Assembly: GCF_018595685.2 (NCBI RefSeq)
Contig: NZ_CP092334.1
Span: 2,074,001 to 2,138,000, forward strand
Direction: 5' to 3'
Source: Flavihumibacter rivuli
Lineage (GTDB): Bacteria > Bacteroidota > Bacteroidia > Chitinophagales > Chitinophagaceae
DNA: 64,000 bases
This document shows positions 25,411 to 33,852 of the stretch, piece by piece (within the stretch, counting starts at the first letter, position 1; each line of letters opens with the position of its first letter). Position numbers and translations under genes: made by a program. A model generated the notes under the pieces. That model had not been told where the DNA came from. It did not search any database and saw only the letters and a program-made list of their open reading frames with translations.

Positions 25411-26124
25411 ATGAAAGCATTGGAAATATTGTTGGAGACCGAAGACCTGATTGCCATCAACAAGCCGGCAGGCCTTTTGAGCGTTCCCGACCGGGAACAA
25501 TCGGAGCCGTCCCTGAAGGATCTGCTGCTGGAAAAGTATGGAAGGATCTTTACAGTCCACCGCCTGGATAAGGAAACGAGTGGTGTGATCGTCTTTGCCA
25601 AGAATGAAGCTAACCACAAGTTCCTTTCACAACAGTTTGAAGAAAGGACAACAGCCAAGTTCTACAATGGCCTGGTACTCGGAAAGGTCTATGACGAGAA
25701 AGGTGTTATTGAGGAAGCCATCATCGAACATCCCACCAAGAAAGGGATGATGACCACAGCCCGTAAAGGAAAGGCCTCCATCACTGAATTTGAACTGATC
25801 AAGAGCTTCCCGCATTTCAGCTGGATGCAGTTCCGCATCCTCACCGGGCGTACCCACCAGATCAGGGTGCACATGAAACATTTTGGACATCCTATTGTGT
25901 GTGACCCGCTTTACGGGGATGGCAAACCTGTATTCCTTTCGCAGATCAAGAAGAAATTCAAACTCGGGAAGGATGTGCTGGAAGAACGCCCACTATTGAA
26001 CCGGCTCGCGCTGCATGCAAAGGAACTGCATTTCATGGATAGTGAAGGCAAGCAACATATAGTAACGGCTGAAGTCCCGAAAGACCTCCGGGCAACACTC
26101 TCACAACTGGAAAAGAATTCCTGA
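25411..26124 (+). CDS. RluA-family pseudouridine synthase
   Basis: This 237-residue protein is counted from ATG 25411; an in-frame GTG at 25393 would add six residues. It has the RluA catalytic motif VHRLDKETSGVIVFAKN with the essential Asp, and LTGRTHQIRVHMKHFGHPIVCDPLYG. It lacks an S4 domain. RNA target (rRNA or tRNA) is not resolved. It is co-oriented with the preceding synthase and ends at a strong terminator. Confidence 0.93.
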   Translation: MKALEILLETEDLIAINKPAGLLSVPDREQSEPSLKDLLLEKYGRIFTVHRLDKETSGVIVFAKNEANHKFLSQQFEERTTAKFYNGLVLGKVYDEKGVIEEAIIEHPTKKGMMTTARKGKASITEFELIKSFPHFSWMQFRILTGRTHQIRVHMKHFGHPIVCDPLYGDGKPVFLSQIKKKFKLGKDVLEERPLLNRLALHAKELHFMDSEGKQHIVTAEVPKDLRATLSQLEKNS

Positions 26125-26160
26125 TAAAAAAAGTCCGACACTTAACCTGTGTCGGACTTT
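26125..26160. terminator. Bidirectional rho-independent terminator
   Basis: AAAGTCCGACAC-TTAACCT-GTGTCGGACTTT lies between convergent genes. Seven Ts follow on the minus strand; a shorter T-rich stretch follows on the plus strand. Confidence 0.9.
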
Positions 26161-26164
26161 CTAT

Positions 26165-26923
26165 TTACAATTCCCTGATCATGATATTTCTGTAGGAAGC
26201 CTGGTCGCCATGGTCCTGCAAGGCGATCTTTCCCTTCTTTGCAGAGCCGTAGTCGGGATAATCCTTCCACTTTCCTTCCTTCTTCTCCTTCTCCCATTCA
26301 GGTGTCCATGCCTGGAACTCCACGATCTTCTCCCCATTCAGCCAATGCTCCACATGGCCCTTGTTGAAAACGATCTTTGAGCTATTCCATTCCCCAACTG
26401 GCATCAGCTTCTTTTTGGTGGTATCTGCCAGGTTCATGGCATAATCGGCACCGGCCTTCTGCCATTCTTCCAATTTCTGGGGGAACCCAATGTCATCGAT
26501 CACCTGGTACTCGGGACCTGTCTCATAAGGACCTTTGTATTTAGGATCCTCGATAACATGGTACATGACGCCACTATTACCGCCTTTGGAGATCTTCCAT
26601 TCGAAACTCAATTCGAAATTCTCATATTCCTTATCGGTTACAATATCACCGCCGGTATCACCATGGGCCTTGCCCAGGCAAACCAGTGCACCATCCTGTA
26701 CCACCCAGTTCCTGATCTCCCCGGGTTTGTTGTAGGCATGCCAGCCGGCCAGTGTCTTACCATCAAAGAGGGCAACAGGAGCTGCTGAAGAATCCATGGT
26801 AACAGTAGTTAAGGTTACAGCAGAATCAGCCGTCCCTGCTTCACCTGAGGGTTGGTTATTGCAGGCGAGCATGGCCATCGCAATAATGGCCATGCTGCTT
26901 GCGGAAAGCGATTTCTTATGCAT
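26165..26923 (-). CDS. DUF1080 (3-keto-disaccharide hydrolase-like) lipoprotein
   Basis: This 252-residue lipoprotein (lipobox MLAC, Cys21) has a DUF1080 concanavalin-like domain: LFDGKTLAGWHAYN, NFELSFEWKISKGGNSGVMYHV and GKIALQDHGDQASYRNIMIREL. DUF1080 proteins are linked to hydrolysis of 3-keto-glycosides. It is the last gene of an operon with a Tat-type Gfo/Idh/MocA oxidoreductase and a second DUF1080 protein, all exported. Confidence 0.9.
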   Translation of the reverse strand: MHKKSLSASSMAIIAMAMLACNNQPSGEAGTADSAVTLTTVTMDSSAAPVALFDGKTLAGWHAYNKPGEIRNWVVQDGALVCLGKAHGDTGGDIVTDKEYENFELSFEWKISKGGNSGVMYHVIEDPKYKGPYETGPEYQVIDDIGFPQKLEEWQKAGADYAMNLADTTKKKLMPVGEWNSSKIVFNKGHVEHWLNGEKIVEFQAWTPEWEKEKKEGKWKDYPDYGSAKKGKIALQDHGDQASYRNIMIREL

Positions 26924-26932
26924 GATCTAGAC

Positions 26933-28303
26933 TTATTTTTTTACAACAAGTTCCATCCTCTCCGGATTCCAGAGGATGGCCCTGTCCTGGTTATAGCTAT
27001 CATTACACAGCAGGGCGGGAGCTGCGGCACGATAACCGAACACGGCATCTTCCACTACAGACCCGTTGTTGCGGATAGCGGTGAAGAAGTTGGCAAAATG
27101 ATCATAAGGCCCACCGAGGTATCCCTGCTCCGCCTTGAAGGTGAACTCCTGCGGTGGTAGGATCCTTTTCCTTCCGGTCACAGGATTACCGGCCTTCTTC
27201 ATCTGTTCAATATAGAACGGATCGTCAGAAGCGATCTCCTTGTTGCGCTTCAGCGTTACATCATCCCAGGTGATATCCATTGAGCCCTCACTACCTACGA
27301 GGCGCAGGAAAGTAGTGCCACTGGTACCATCCACGAAGTTGCAACGCAGGGAAAGGTTGAATGCCGGATGGGCAGCGGATTGACCATAGTCGAAGGTTCC
27401 GAGCAATACATCGGGCACTTCACGACCGTCCTTCCAGTACCTCAGGCCACCGGATGAATAAACCTTATTGGGACCATAGGAACTTGTAATGAAATGCAGG
27501 CTGGAGAAAAGGTGCACAAAGAGGTCACCAGACATACCTGTACCATAATCGAGGTAATTGCGCCAACGGAAGAACCTGGTGGCATCGAAGGGACGCTTCT
27601 TGGTATTGCTGATAAAGGCCTCCCAATCTACTGTCGAAGGTGAAGCATCGGCAGGAATAGGGTACTGCCATGCGCCCACAGGGGAATGCCTGGCCCAGAA
27701 GCCTTCTGCATAATTGAGTTCACCGATAGCGCCATCTTTCAGGAGTTCCTTCGCCTTTTCGTTACCAAGCGAGGAAACACCCTGGCTTCCCACCTGGAAG
27801 ATCTTTCCGGTCTCCTTCTGTGCCTTGATCACGGCAGGGCCTTCGCCAATGGAATGCACCATTGGCTTTTCGCAGTACACATGCTTGCCTGCGCGCATGG
27901 CATCAATAGAGATCTGCTGGTGCCAATGGTCAGGCGTCGCAATGATCACCGCATCAATATCTTTGCGGTTCAGCAATTCCTTATAACTGCGGGTAGTGAA
28001 GATATCGTTACCCCAACGCTTTTTTGCATCGGCCAAACGACCATCATACAGATCGCATACTGCTACCAGTTTAACACCTGGCACCTGGAGCGCAGTGATG
28101 GTGTCCTGCACACCCATACCGCCAGCGCCGATCAATGCGATATTGATATTATCGTTGGCAGAATAGGCATTCCTTTTCAGGATGGCAAAGGGGGCATTGG
28201 TTGTTTCTGATGCGAACAGGCTGGAACCTGCCGCTACTGCTGCCGTTGTGGCCGCGAAGTTTCTCAGGAAACTCCTGCGTGAGTTGTTCTGGTTGTTGCT
28301 CAT
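26933..28303 (-). CDS. Gfo/Idh/MocA oxidoreductase with Tat signal
   Basis: This 456-residue protein counts from ATG 28303. It begins with a twin-arginine signal (NSRRSFLRNFAATTAAVAAG), followed by the Rossmann motif IALIGAGGMG and the HVYCEKPM motif of the Gfo/Idh/MocA family, which oxidises or reduces sugar hydroxyls with tightly bound NAD(P). Tat export fits folding with cofactor in the cytoplasm before transport. The open frame reaches 28357, but that extension overlaps the upstream DUF1080 gene and precedes the signal, so it is rejected. It is sandwiched between two DUF1080 genes, 8 and 9 bp from each. Confidence 0.93.
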   Translation of the reverse strand: MSNNQNNSRRSFLRNFAATTAAVAAGSSLFASETTNAPFAILKRNAYSANDNINIALIGAGGMGVQDTITALQVPGVKLVAVCDLYDGRLADAKKRWGNDIFTTRSYKELLNRKDIDAVIIATPDHWHQQISIDAMRAGKHVYCEKPMVHSIGEGPAVIKAQKETGKIFQVGSQGVSSLGNEKAKELLKDGAIGELNYAEGFWARHSPVGAWQYPIPADASPSTVDWEAFISNTKKRPFDATRFFRWRNYLDYGTGMSGDLFVHLFSSLHFITSSYGPNKVYSSGGLRYWKDGREVPDVLLGTFDYGQSAAHPAFNLSLRCNFVDGTSGTTFLRLVGSEGSMDITWDDVTLKRNKEIASDDPFYIEQMKKAGNPVTGRKRILPPQEFTFKAEQGYLGGPYDHFANFFTAIRNNGSVVEDAVFGYRAAAPALLCNDSYNQDRAILWNPERMELVVKK

Positions 28304-28311
28304 GCTGCTGC

Positions 28312-28941
28312 TTATTTTGAAGATTCTTTTAATTCCTTGATCCTGATATTGCGCCAACGCACTTTAATACCACCACCATCATGGATCTGCAAGGCGATAA
28401 ATCCGTTACCGGCGCCGATCTTTTCATCCACCAGGCGCACCATTTGCTTATCATTCAGGATGCTGGTCACTTCATCACCTTTCACGATGATCACCATTTT
28501 GTTCCAATCATTTCCCTTCAATACTTTTTCCTTTTCCGGCTCCGGCTTCACCAGCCATCCCCTGCCGTAAGATTCATAGATGCCGCCGGTATGTAAACCC
28601 GGGGGCGCTACTTCCACCTGCCATCCACTGATCTTGGTACCTTCAATGGAAGAACGGATGAACACCCCACTGTTGCCATTGGCTTCCAGCTTGAATTCCA
28701 CATGCAGTTCAAAGTCCTTGTAAGTTTTATTGGTGGAGAGATACCCATATTGTTTATCCGGTCCGCTTTCGCAAACCAGTTCACCTTTTTGGACATACCA
28801 TTTTTCCGTTCCGTGGGCGGTCCAGCCACTCAGGTCCTTACCATTAAACAGGGGAGTGAATTCTTTCTTTTTCCAAAACTGTGCATTAACCGAAACTGCT
28901 GCTACCAATATCAGGGCAAGCAAAAATTGTTTTTTCACCAT
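28312..28941 (-). CDS. DUF1080 (3-keto-disaccharide hydrolase-like) exported protein
   Basis: This 209-residue protein has a signal peptide (KQFLLALILVAAVSVNAQ) and a single DUF1080 domain (FTPLFNGKDLSGWTAHGTEKW, LEANGNSGVFIRSSIEG, GFIALQIHDGGGIKVRWRNI). It is not a lipoprotein, unlike its paralogue at 26165, so the two may act in periplasm and at a membrane surface respectively. It is the first gene of the three-gene operon. Confidence 0.9.
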   Translation of the reverse strand: MVKKQFLLALILVAAVSVNAQFWKKKEFTPLFNGKDLSGWTAHGTEKWYVQKGELVCESGPDKQYGYLSTNKTYKDFELHVEFKLEANGNSGVFIRSSIEGTKISGWQVEVAPPGLHTGGIYESYGRGWLVKPEPEKEKVLKGNDWNKMVIIVKGDEVTSILNDKQMVRLVDEKIGAGNGFIALQIHDGGGIKVRWRNIRIKELKESSK

Positions 28942-28989
28942 AGTGCGTTTAAGTTAGGGAAATTAGGTAACTGACAGCCAATAAATTTA

Positions 28990-29007
28990 AGCAATCGTTT
29001 GATTGCT
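28990..29007 (-). terminator. Weak hairpin terminator after the epimerase gene
   Basis: AGCAATC-4-nt loop-GATTGCT is followed on the minus strand by TTAAATTTATT. It lies 75 bp after the epimerase stop. The stem is short and the T-run interrupted, so it is only a candidate. Confidence 0.4.
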
Positions 29008-29081
29008 AAGCATTGGATAAATAATGTTTATTGAGACAGTATATGTTTAAGTATTTTCTTTAGCGACCTATCCATACAACC

Positions 29082-30149
29082 CTATAGGTTGCGGTAACCA
29101 AAGCCTGGCTCAGCCGTTGGATAAAGGATGCCATCACTCAACCGGAACCCGCCACTTACCAGGTCATGCGCCAGGTCAAAACTACCGTCAAGGTCGAGAT
29201 ACCGGGTATTGGGACAAGCATATGCTGCATGCAGTGCGGCCGATATGCTAACAATGCTCTCATCATTACAACCCCAGAAAAGGGATATGCCTGCCTGCCG
29301 GGCAATATTGGCAATATCGAATGCACCCTTTACCCCACCACATTTCATGAGTTTGATATTATAAACCCCAAATGGCTGGGGTTGCTGTGACCACTGCAGT
29401 GCAGACCTGGCATTGATCAGGGATTCATCGGCAACAAGCAATTGGCGCTCTGCTGCTGGGAGGGTTGTCAATTCACCCTCCTTACCGGATGGCAAGGGCT
29501 GTTCGATCAATTCAAGACCCAGGTGGGAAGTCGATCTGATGAACCGGCGGAGTTGCTCCCATCCATAGCCCTGGTTGGCATCCACCCTTATCTTCATGGT
29601 ATCACCAAATGCCTCGGACAATTTTACCACCCTTTCAATGTCAGCATCCACGTCAAGTCCGGTCTTGATCTTCAACCTCCGGAAGCCCCGTGCACGGTAA
29701 GTCCTGGCCTCCTCCACCATTTCTTCCACCGGCTTGATGCCAATGGTGATGGAGGTTGGCAGGGGCTCCACCTTCTTGCCATAAAACTCCAGTACCGGGA
29801 CGCCCAGGAATTTCCCGAAGGCATCATGCAGGGCAATATCAACCGCAGCAACCGTACCGGGACGGTCTGGGAACTGCTGCGCGGCCATATCGATCAATTG
29901 GTTAAAATGCCTGATATCGCGGCCGATGAATTCCCCAAGAAAGCCAGATTGCAAATTCTCCAGGGCCTGTGCCGGGGTTTCCCCCACCACATCCTCAAAT
30001 GGATTGGAAGCCCCCAATCCTACGATCCCATTGTCCAACACGAATTCAAGAAAGACCACTTCCGTATCATAAGTGGTTTTGTAGGCGATGGTATAGGGTT
30101 TGGTAAGGGGCAGGTGCTCCAGCCAGGCACGGTAACTAAGGATCTTCAT
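29082..30149 (-). CDS. Enolase-superfamily dipeptide epimerase / DgcA-like epimerase
   Basis: This 355-residue enzyme has the full enolase-superfamily active site: K160 and K162 (LKIKTG), metal ligands D190 (RVDANQGY), E216 (ELIEQPL) and D241 (VADESL), and K266 (YNIKLMKCGG) on the opposite side. This fits L-Ala-D/L-Glu epimerases that recycle peptidoglycan peptides. It starts one base after the stop of a DUF1611 protein; in the known DgcN-DgcA pair such an epimerase racemises N-acetyl-D-glutamate. Either substrate is possible; the neighbour makes a D-glutamate role likely. Confidence 0.9.
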   Translation of the reverse strand: MKILSYRAWLEHLPLTKPYTIAYKTTYDTEVVFLEFVLDNGIVGLGASNPFEDVVGETPAQALENLQSGFLGEFIGRDIRHFNQLIDMAAQQFPDRPGTVAAVDIALHDAFGKFLGVPVLEFYGKKVEPLPTSITIGIKPVEEMVEEARTYRARGFRRLKIKTGLDVDADIERVVKLSEAFGDTMKIRVDANQGYGWEQLRRFIRSTSHLGLELIEQPLPSGKEGELTTLPAAERQLLVADESLINARSALQWSQQPQPFGVYNIKLMKCGGVKGAFDIANIARQAGISLFWGCNDESIVSISAALHAAYACPNTRYLDLDGSFDLAHDLVSGGFRLSDGILYPTAEPGFGYRNL

Positions 30150-31217
30150 TTATCGGGATTTTAGGAGTGATTCAAGCACCGGAATGACCTGGTCAACGCC
30201 CTCCTGCAATGGCAGCAAGACCGGTATACCCAATTCCTTTTCATATTGCTCCTGGTAACGATAGGCCTCTTCGTTTGTACAATGTTCTGTATTGATGGCG
30301 ACTGCGATCACGGTTGAACCATAGGCACGGATCAATTCGATCTCTGATGCCACCGAAGGTATTTCACCCCATTCCGGTAAATGATCAAAGTGCTTTCGCT
30401 TGGGTGCATGCACAAGGATAACCTGTTTGGCGTTGCCGGATACCAGGAATTCTGATCCGCAGGGACCACTGGGGTTCCGCAAAGCCGACTGGCCTTCGAG
30501 CAGGATGATGTCGGCATTGGTCTCTTTCCAGCAGGAAAGGATGGCATGTTCGATCTCACCGGAGATGAAATCATTCAGGGTTGAATCGAAAATGAAGCCA
30601 TATTTCCCGCCTTGTAACCAACCGGTTTGGCCGGTGTAGATCATCTGGGCATTGATGCCTTTCCGCTCACAAGCCTCTCGCACCAGCCTGCAGGTGGTCC
30701 GCTTGCCGAGTGCACAATCCGTTCCCAGGACCGCAATGATAGGTGCCGTTACGGAGTAGATCTCAGCTGACCAGAAATGCAGGTCCTGCCGCTTCTTGGG
30801 CCGGCGGATATCGACCAGTTCAACCCTGTTCTCTTCAGCAAGAGCAACAAGATCTGCATGGTCATTCAGGTAATCGTGTAATCCATTCACAATGGACAGG
30901 CCCATGCTGATACAGTCCCTGATGATGACCATGAAGTCAGGCGGGAGGATTCCCCCTACGGTAGCCACGCCTATGATGCAATACCTTATAGAACGGTCAT
31001 TGTTAAGCGCTTCTGCAACACTCGCGAAGATGGGGATACCGCGATGCCTTCCATCCAGTACCTCACCGGCATCCTTACCGGCTTGTGCATGATCGATCAC
31101 CGCAGAGATGGTGAACCTTTCCGTACCACGGATGAGGCCATGCGCTGTTTTGGCATCATCCTTATGCAGCATGCCATTCGTTAAAACTATCGCCTTGGGT
31201 TTATGACTATTGCTCAT
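30150..31217 (-). CDS. DUF1611 protein, DgcN-like N-acetyltransferase
   Basis: This 355-residue protein has an N-terminal Rossmann-like domain and a P-loop (GTDCALGKRTT, residues 165-175) that starts the DUF1611 domain. QTGWLQGGKYGFIFDSTLNDF follows. Members named DgcN N-acetylate D-glutamate as the first step of D-glutamate use, with DgcA epimerising the product. Here the stop is directly adjacent to the start of a DgcA-like epimerase, which strongly suggests translational coupling and a shared pathway. Assignment rests on domain and context. Confidence 0.85.
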   Translation of the reverse strand: MSNSHKPKAIVLTNGMLHKDDAKTAHGLIRGTERFTISAVIDHAQAGKDAGEVLDGRHRGIPIFASVAEALNNDRSIRYCIIGVATVGGILPPDFMVIIRDCISMGLSIVNGLHDYLNDHADLVALAEENRVELVDIRRPKKRQDLHFWSAEIYSVTAPIIAVLGTDCALGKRTTCRLVREACERKGINAQMIYTGQTGWLQGGKYGFIFDSTLNDFISGEIEHAILSCWKETNADIILLEGQSALRNPSGPCGSEFLVSGNAKQVILVHAPKRKHFDHLPEWGEIPSVASEIELIRAYGSTVIAVAINTEHCTNEEAYRYQEQYEKELGIPVLLPLQEGVDQVIPVLESLLKSR

Positions 31218-31226
31218 CCCCTAAAT

Positions 31227-33746
31227 TTATGGCTTCCTGCTTACAAATCGACCCGGATAAACCCTCGTGGGTTGTTTACCCTTATACACTATTTTCCCAT
31301 TGACCCAAACCAATTCAATACCATCGGACAATGCGGATGGCTGTTGGATGGAAGCATTATCCCTGACAGTTGCAGGGTCCAGCAATACCAGGTCAGCATA
31401 GAAACCGGGAACGATCACTCCCCTTTCGGCTATACCTACCTGTTCTGCCGCTAAGCCAGTCATCTTATGGATGGCCTGTTCGAGGCTCATGATCTTCTTT
31501 TCCCTCACATAGTAGCCCAATACCCTGGTAAAGGAACCGAAAGCCCTGGGATGACCGCCAATGGCACCATCGGAACAGATATTGGTATGGGCCCAATTGA
31601 GGAAACTGATGATATCCCCTTCAGTCATCGATTTGCCCATTATGGTTTCCACCCCACTGGTATCCGGATACTTCTTCCGGAACGCATCCGCTTCGGCAAT
31701 CAGTCCCATGATCGTTTGCGCCGGAGTTTCTTTCCGCATCGCAGCGATCTCACTAATGGTCTTGCCTTTGTAGGAAGGATTGGGTGCAAACCTCGCCAAC
31801 ACTGACCCGGATGGATCAAAAGTGTGGTTAACTGCATATTCAGCGCTGGCCAGGTTGGTATAATCCGTTTTGGGGAACAATACTTTCAGGGTGCTATGCC
31901 AGAAATCATAGGGGTAGCAATCTGCAGTGATATCAACTCCCCTGGCCCTTGCTGCCTGGAGCCGCGCAACCAGGTTGGAAGCTGTTCCCCAAACATCCTT
32001 CAAAGCGATCTTGATATGCGATATCTGCACCGGCAATCTGGCTTCCCTTCCGATCTCAATGATCTCGTCAATGGCTTCATTCAAAGCTATATCCTCACTT
32101 CTCAGGTGACTCATGTACCTGCCCTTGAATTCAGCCGCAACCTGGGCCAGGCGGATCACTTCGTCCTTACTGGAAAAATAAGCGCCTGCGTATTCCAATC
32201 CGGTTGATAGACCCAATGAACCCTTCTTCATTTCCTCTTTGAGTATAGCCTGCATTTTGCCGATCTCTTCATCAGTAGCCTTCCGGTTTAGTTGCGATTC
32301 GCCCATCACCATTTCCCTCAGGGTGGTCTGTCCGGTATAGGTAGCCACATTGATGGCCACAGGCCGCATCACCATATCCAGCTTAATGCTGTCTATAAAA
32401 CTGCTGCCACCATCCTGCCCGGCAACGATGGTAGTGATACCCTGGTTGAGGGCTGCTATGGCATCAGGCTGCTTCTTCAGTGATCCTTCCAAATGGCTAT
32501 GGGTATCAATAAAGCCGGGGGCAAGGATCCTTCCCCCACCATCAATCACTTCTTCACCTGGGAATGGCTGCAGTTCCCCAACTGCAGTGATCCTCTCGCC
32601 CAATATTCGTACAGCAGCTTTTCTTTTACCGGTTCCGGTACCATCGACAAGTTCAACATTGCTGATCAATTGGGAAGATGGAAAACTGAAAGGCTTGCCG
32701 GTGAACATGGCCTTAGTAGCCCGCAACACTGTCCCGTTACTGCCATTGGAAAGCACAATAAGGGTGCGGTTATTCTTGATATCCCTTGATATCTCATTCA
32801 CAAAACCAACCCATCCACCGGTATGGGAAACCATTTCCCCTTCCTGCTCAATTCGCCATCCAAAACCATAAGGAAAGGTCGAATCATTTTTCAACTTTAC
32901 CGGTTTAAAGGCTTCAGCTAAAGTAGAAGCCTTGACCAGTTTGGGCGCATACAAAGCCTGGTCCCATTTCAGCAGGTCTTCAGCAGAAGAATAGATATTG
33001 CCATCGCCGGTCACCCCATCCAATACGGTCAGGTCTTCCAGGCTGGTCCTGCCATCCTGTTCACGGAACCCAAAAACCCTATTGGCTGGTGAGGAGGGGA
33101 GTTTTACATTGTAGACATAGGTATCCTTTAATCCAAGTGGCCTGGCGATCTGCTGCTGGAAGAATGCTGCAAAATTTTGGCCTGAAACACGTTCAATGAT
33201 GGAGCTCAGGAGAACATAATTGGTATTGCAATAATTCCATTTTGTCCCCGTCTCAAAATCCAATGCAGGTTTACGTTCCGCAAATAGCCTTATCATCCCT
33301 TCATTATCGAGGGTATCGAGTGTTGAGCGGTAACGCATGAAGAGATCAAAATATTCGGGTATCCCCGAGGTATGGGTCATGAGGTTCCTGATGGTAATTC
33401 CGTTGTAAGGCAGTTCCGGGATATACTTGCGTACATCATCATCCACCTGGAGCTTTCCCTTCTCGGCAAGGATCAGGATGCCCATACAAACGAATTGCTT
33501 GGTCACGGAAGCCAGGTTGAAAGAGGACTTAGTCGTCAAAGCCTGGCCATTGCGGATATCAGCTACCCCAAAAGCTTTGCTATACTTCACTTTCCCCTTT
33601 TCAGCATAGAGCACCACCCCATTGAAGCGGTGCTGCTGGTGCAGGAGGTTTAGCTGTGAGTCCAGCCGGGGTATATCAAAAACAGGTTGTCCAAAAAGGT
33701 TAAGGCCCAGCAGGAGGGCCAGGCAGATAGTCAGGAGCTGTTTCAT
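31227..33746 (-). CDS. Exported class C beta-lactamase-like / N-acyl-D-amino-acid deacylase fusion
   Basis: This 839-residue two-domain protein has a signal peptide (MKQLLTICLALLLGLNLFGQ). Residues about 25-350 form a serine beta-lactamase/D-peptidase fold with S80-VT-K83 (SxxK), Y172-C-N174 (YxN) and H308-T-G. Residues about 360-835 form an amidohydrolase of the D-aminoacylase type with H416/H418 (DTHSHLEG), MSHLRSED, ISHIKIA and CSDGAIGGHPRAF. Both active sites look intact. The expected activities are cleavage of D-amino-acid-containing peptides and removal of N-acyl groups from D-amino acids in the periplasm. It lies 9 bp before the DgcN-like gene in the same orientation. Confidence 0.9.
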   Translation of the reverse strand: MKQLLTICLALLLGLNLFGQPVFDIPRLDSQLNLLHQQHRFNGVVLYAEKGKVKYSKAFGVADIRNGQALTTKSSFNLASVTKQFVCMGILILAEKGKLQVDDDVRKYIPELPYNGITIRNLMTHTSGIPEYFDLFMRYRSTLDTLDNEGMIRLFAERKPALDFETGTKWNYCNTNYVLLSSIIERVSGQNFAAFFQQQIARPLGLKDTYVYNVKLPSSPANRVFGFREQDGRTSLEDLTVLDGVTGDGNIYSSAEDLLKWDQALYAPKLVKASTLAEAFKPVKLKNDSTFPYGFGWRIEQEGEMVSHTGGWVGFVNEISRDIKNNRTLIVLSNGSNGTVLRATKAMFTGKPFSFPSSQLISNVELVDGTGTGKRKAAVRILGERITAVGELQPFPGEEVIDGGGRILAPGFIDTHSHLEGSLKKQPDAIAALNQGITTIVAGQDGGSSFIDSIKLDMVMRPVAINVATYTGQTTLREMVMGESQLNRKATDEEIGKMQAILKEEMKKGSLGLSTGLEYAGAYFSSKDEVIRLAQVAAEFKGRYMSHLRSEDIALNEAIDEIIEIGREARLPVQISHIKIALKDVWGTASNLVARLQAARARGVDITADCYPYDFWHSTLKVLFPKTDYTNLASAEYAVNHTFDPSGSVLARFAPNPSYKGKTISEIAAMRKETPAQTIMGLIAEADAFRKKYPDTSGVETIMGKSMTEGDIISFLNWAHTNICSDGAIGGHPRAFGSFTRVLGYYVREKKIMSLEQAIHKMTGLAAEQVGIAERGVIVPGFYADLVLLDPATVRDNASIQQPSALSDGIELVWVNGKIVYKGKQPTRVYPGRFVSRKP

Positions 33747-33852
33747 TTCCTGAACTTAATCAATAGTGGAGAATTAAAGCCTTTTAATGTTGAGTTTTCC
33801 GGTGGCTTTTCTTGCCTTACTGCTGCATGAAGGCAAACACTTCAACCCAATA

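Noticed and set aside
24093..25658. A 521-codon open frame on the minus strand
   Set aside because: It lies antisense to the Spy-like gene and both pseudouridine synthase genes, whose families are unmistakable; its translation shows no domain.
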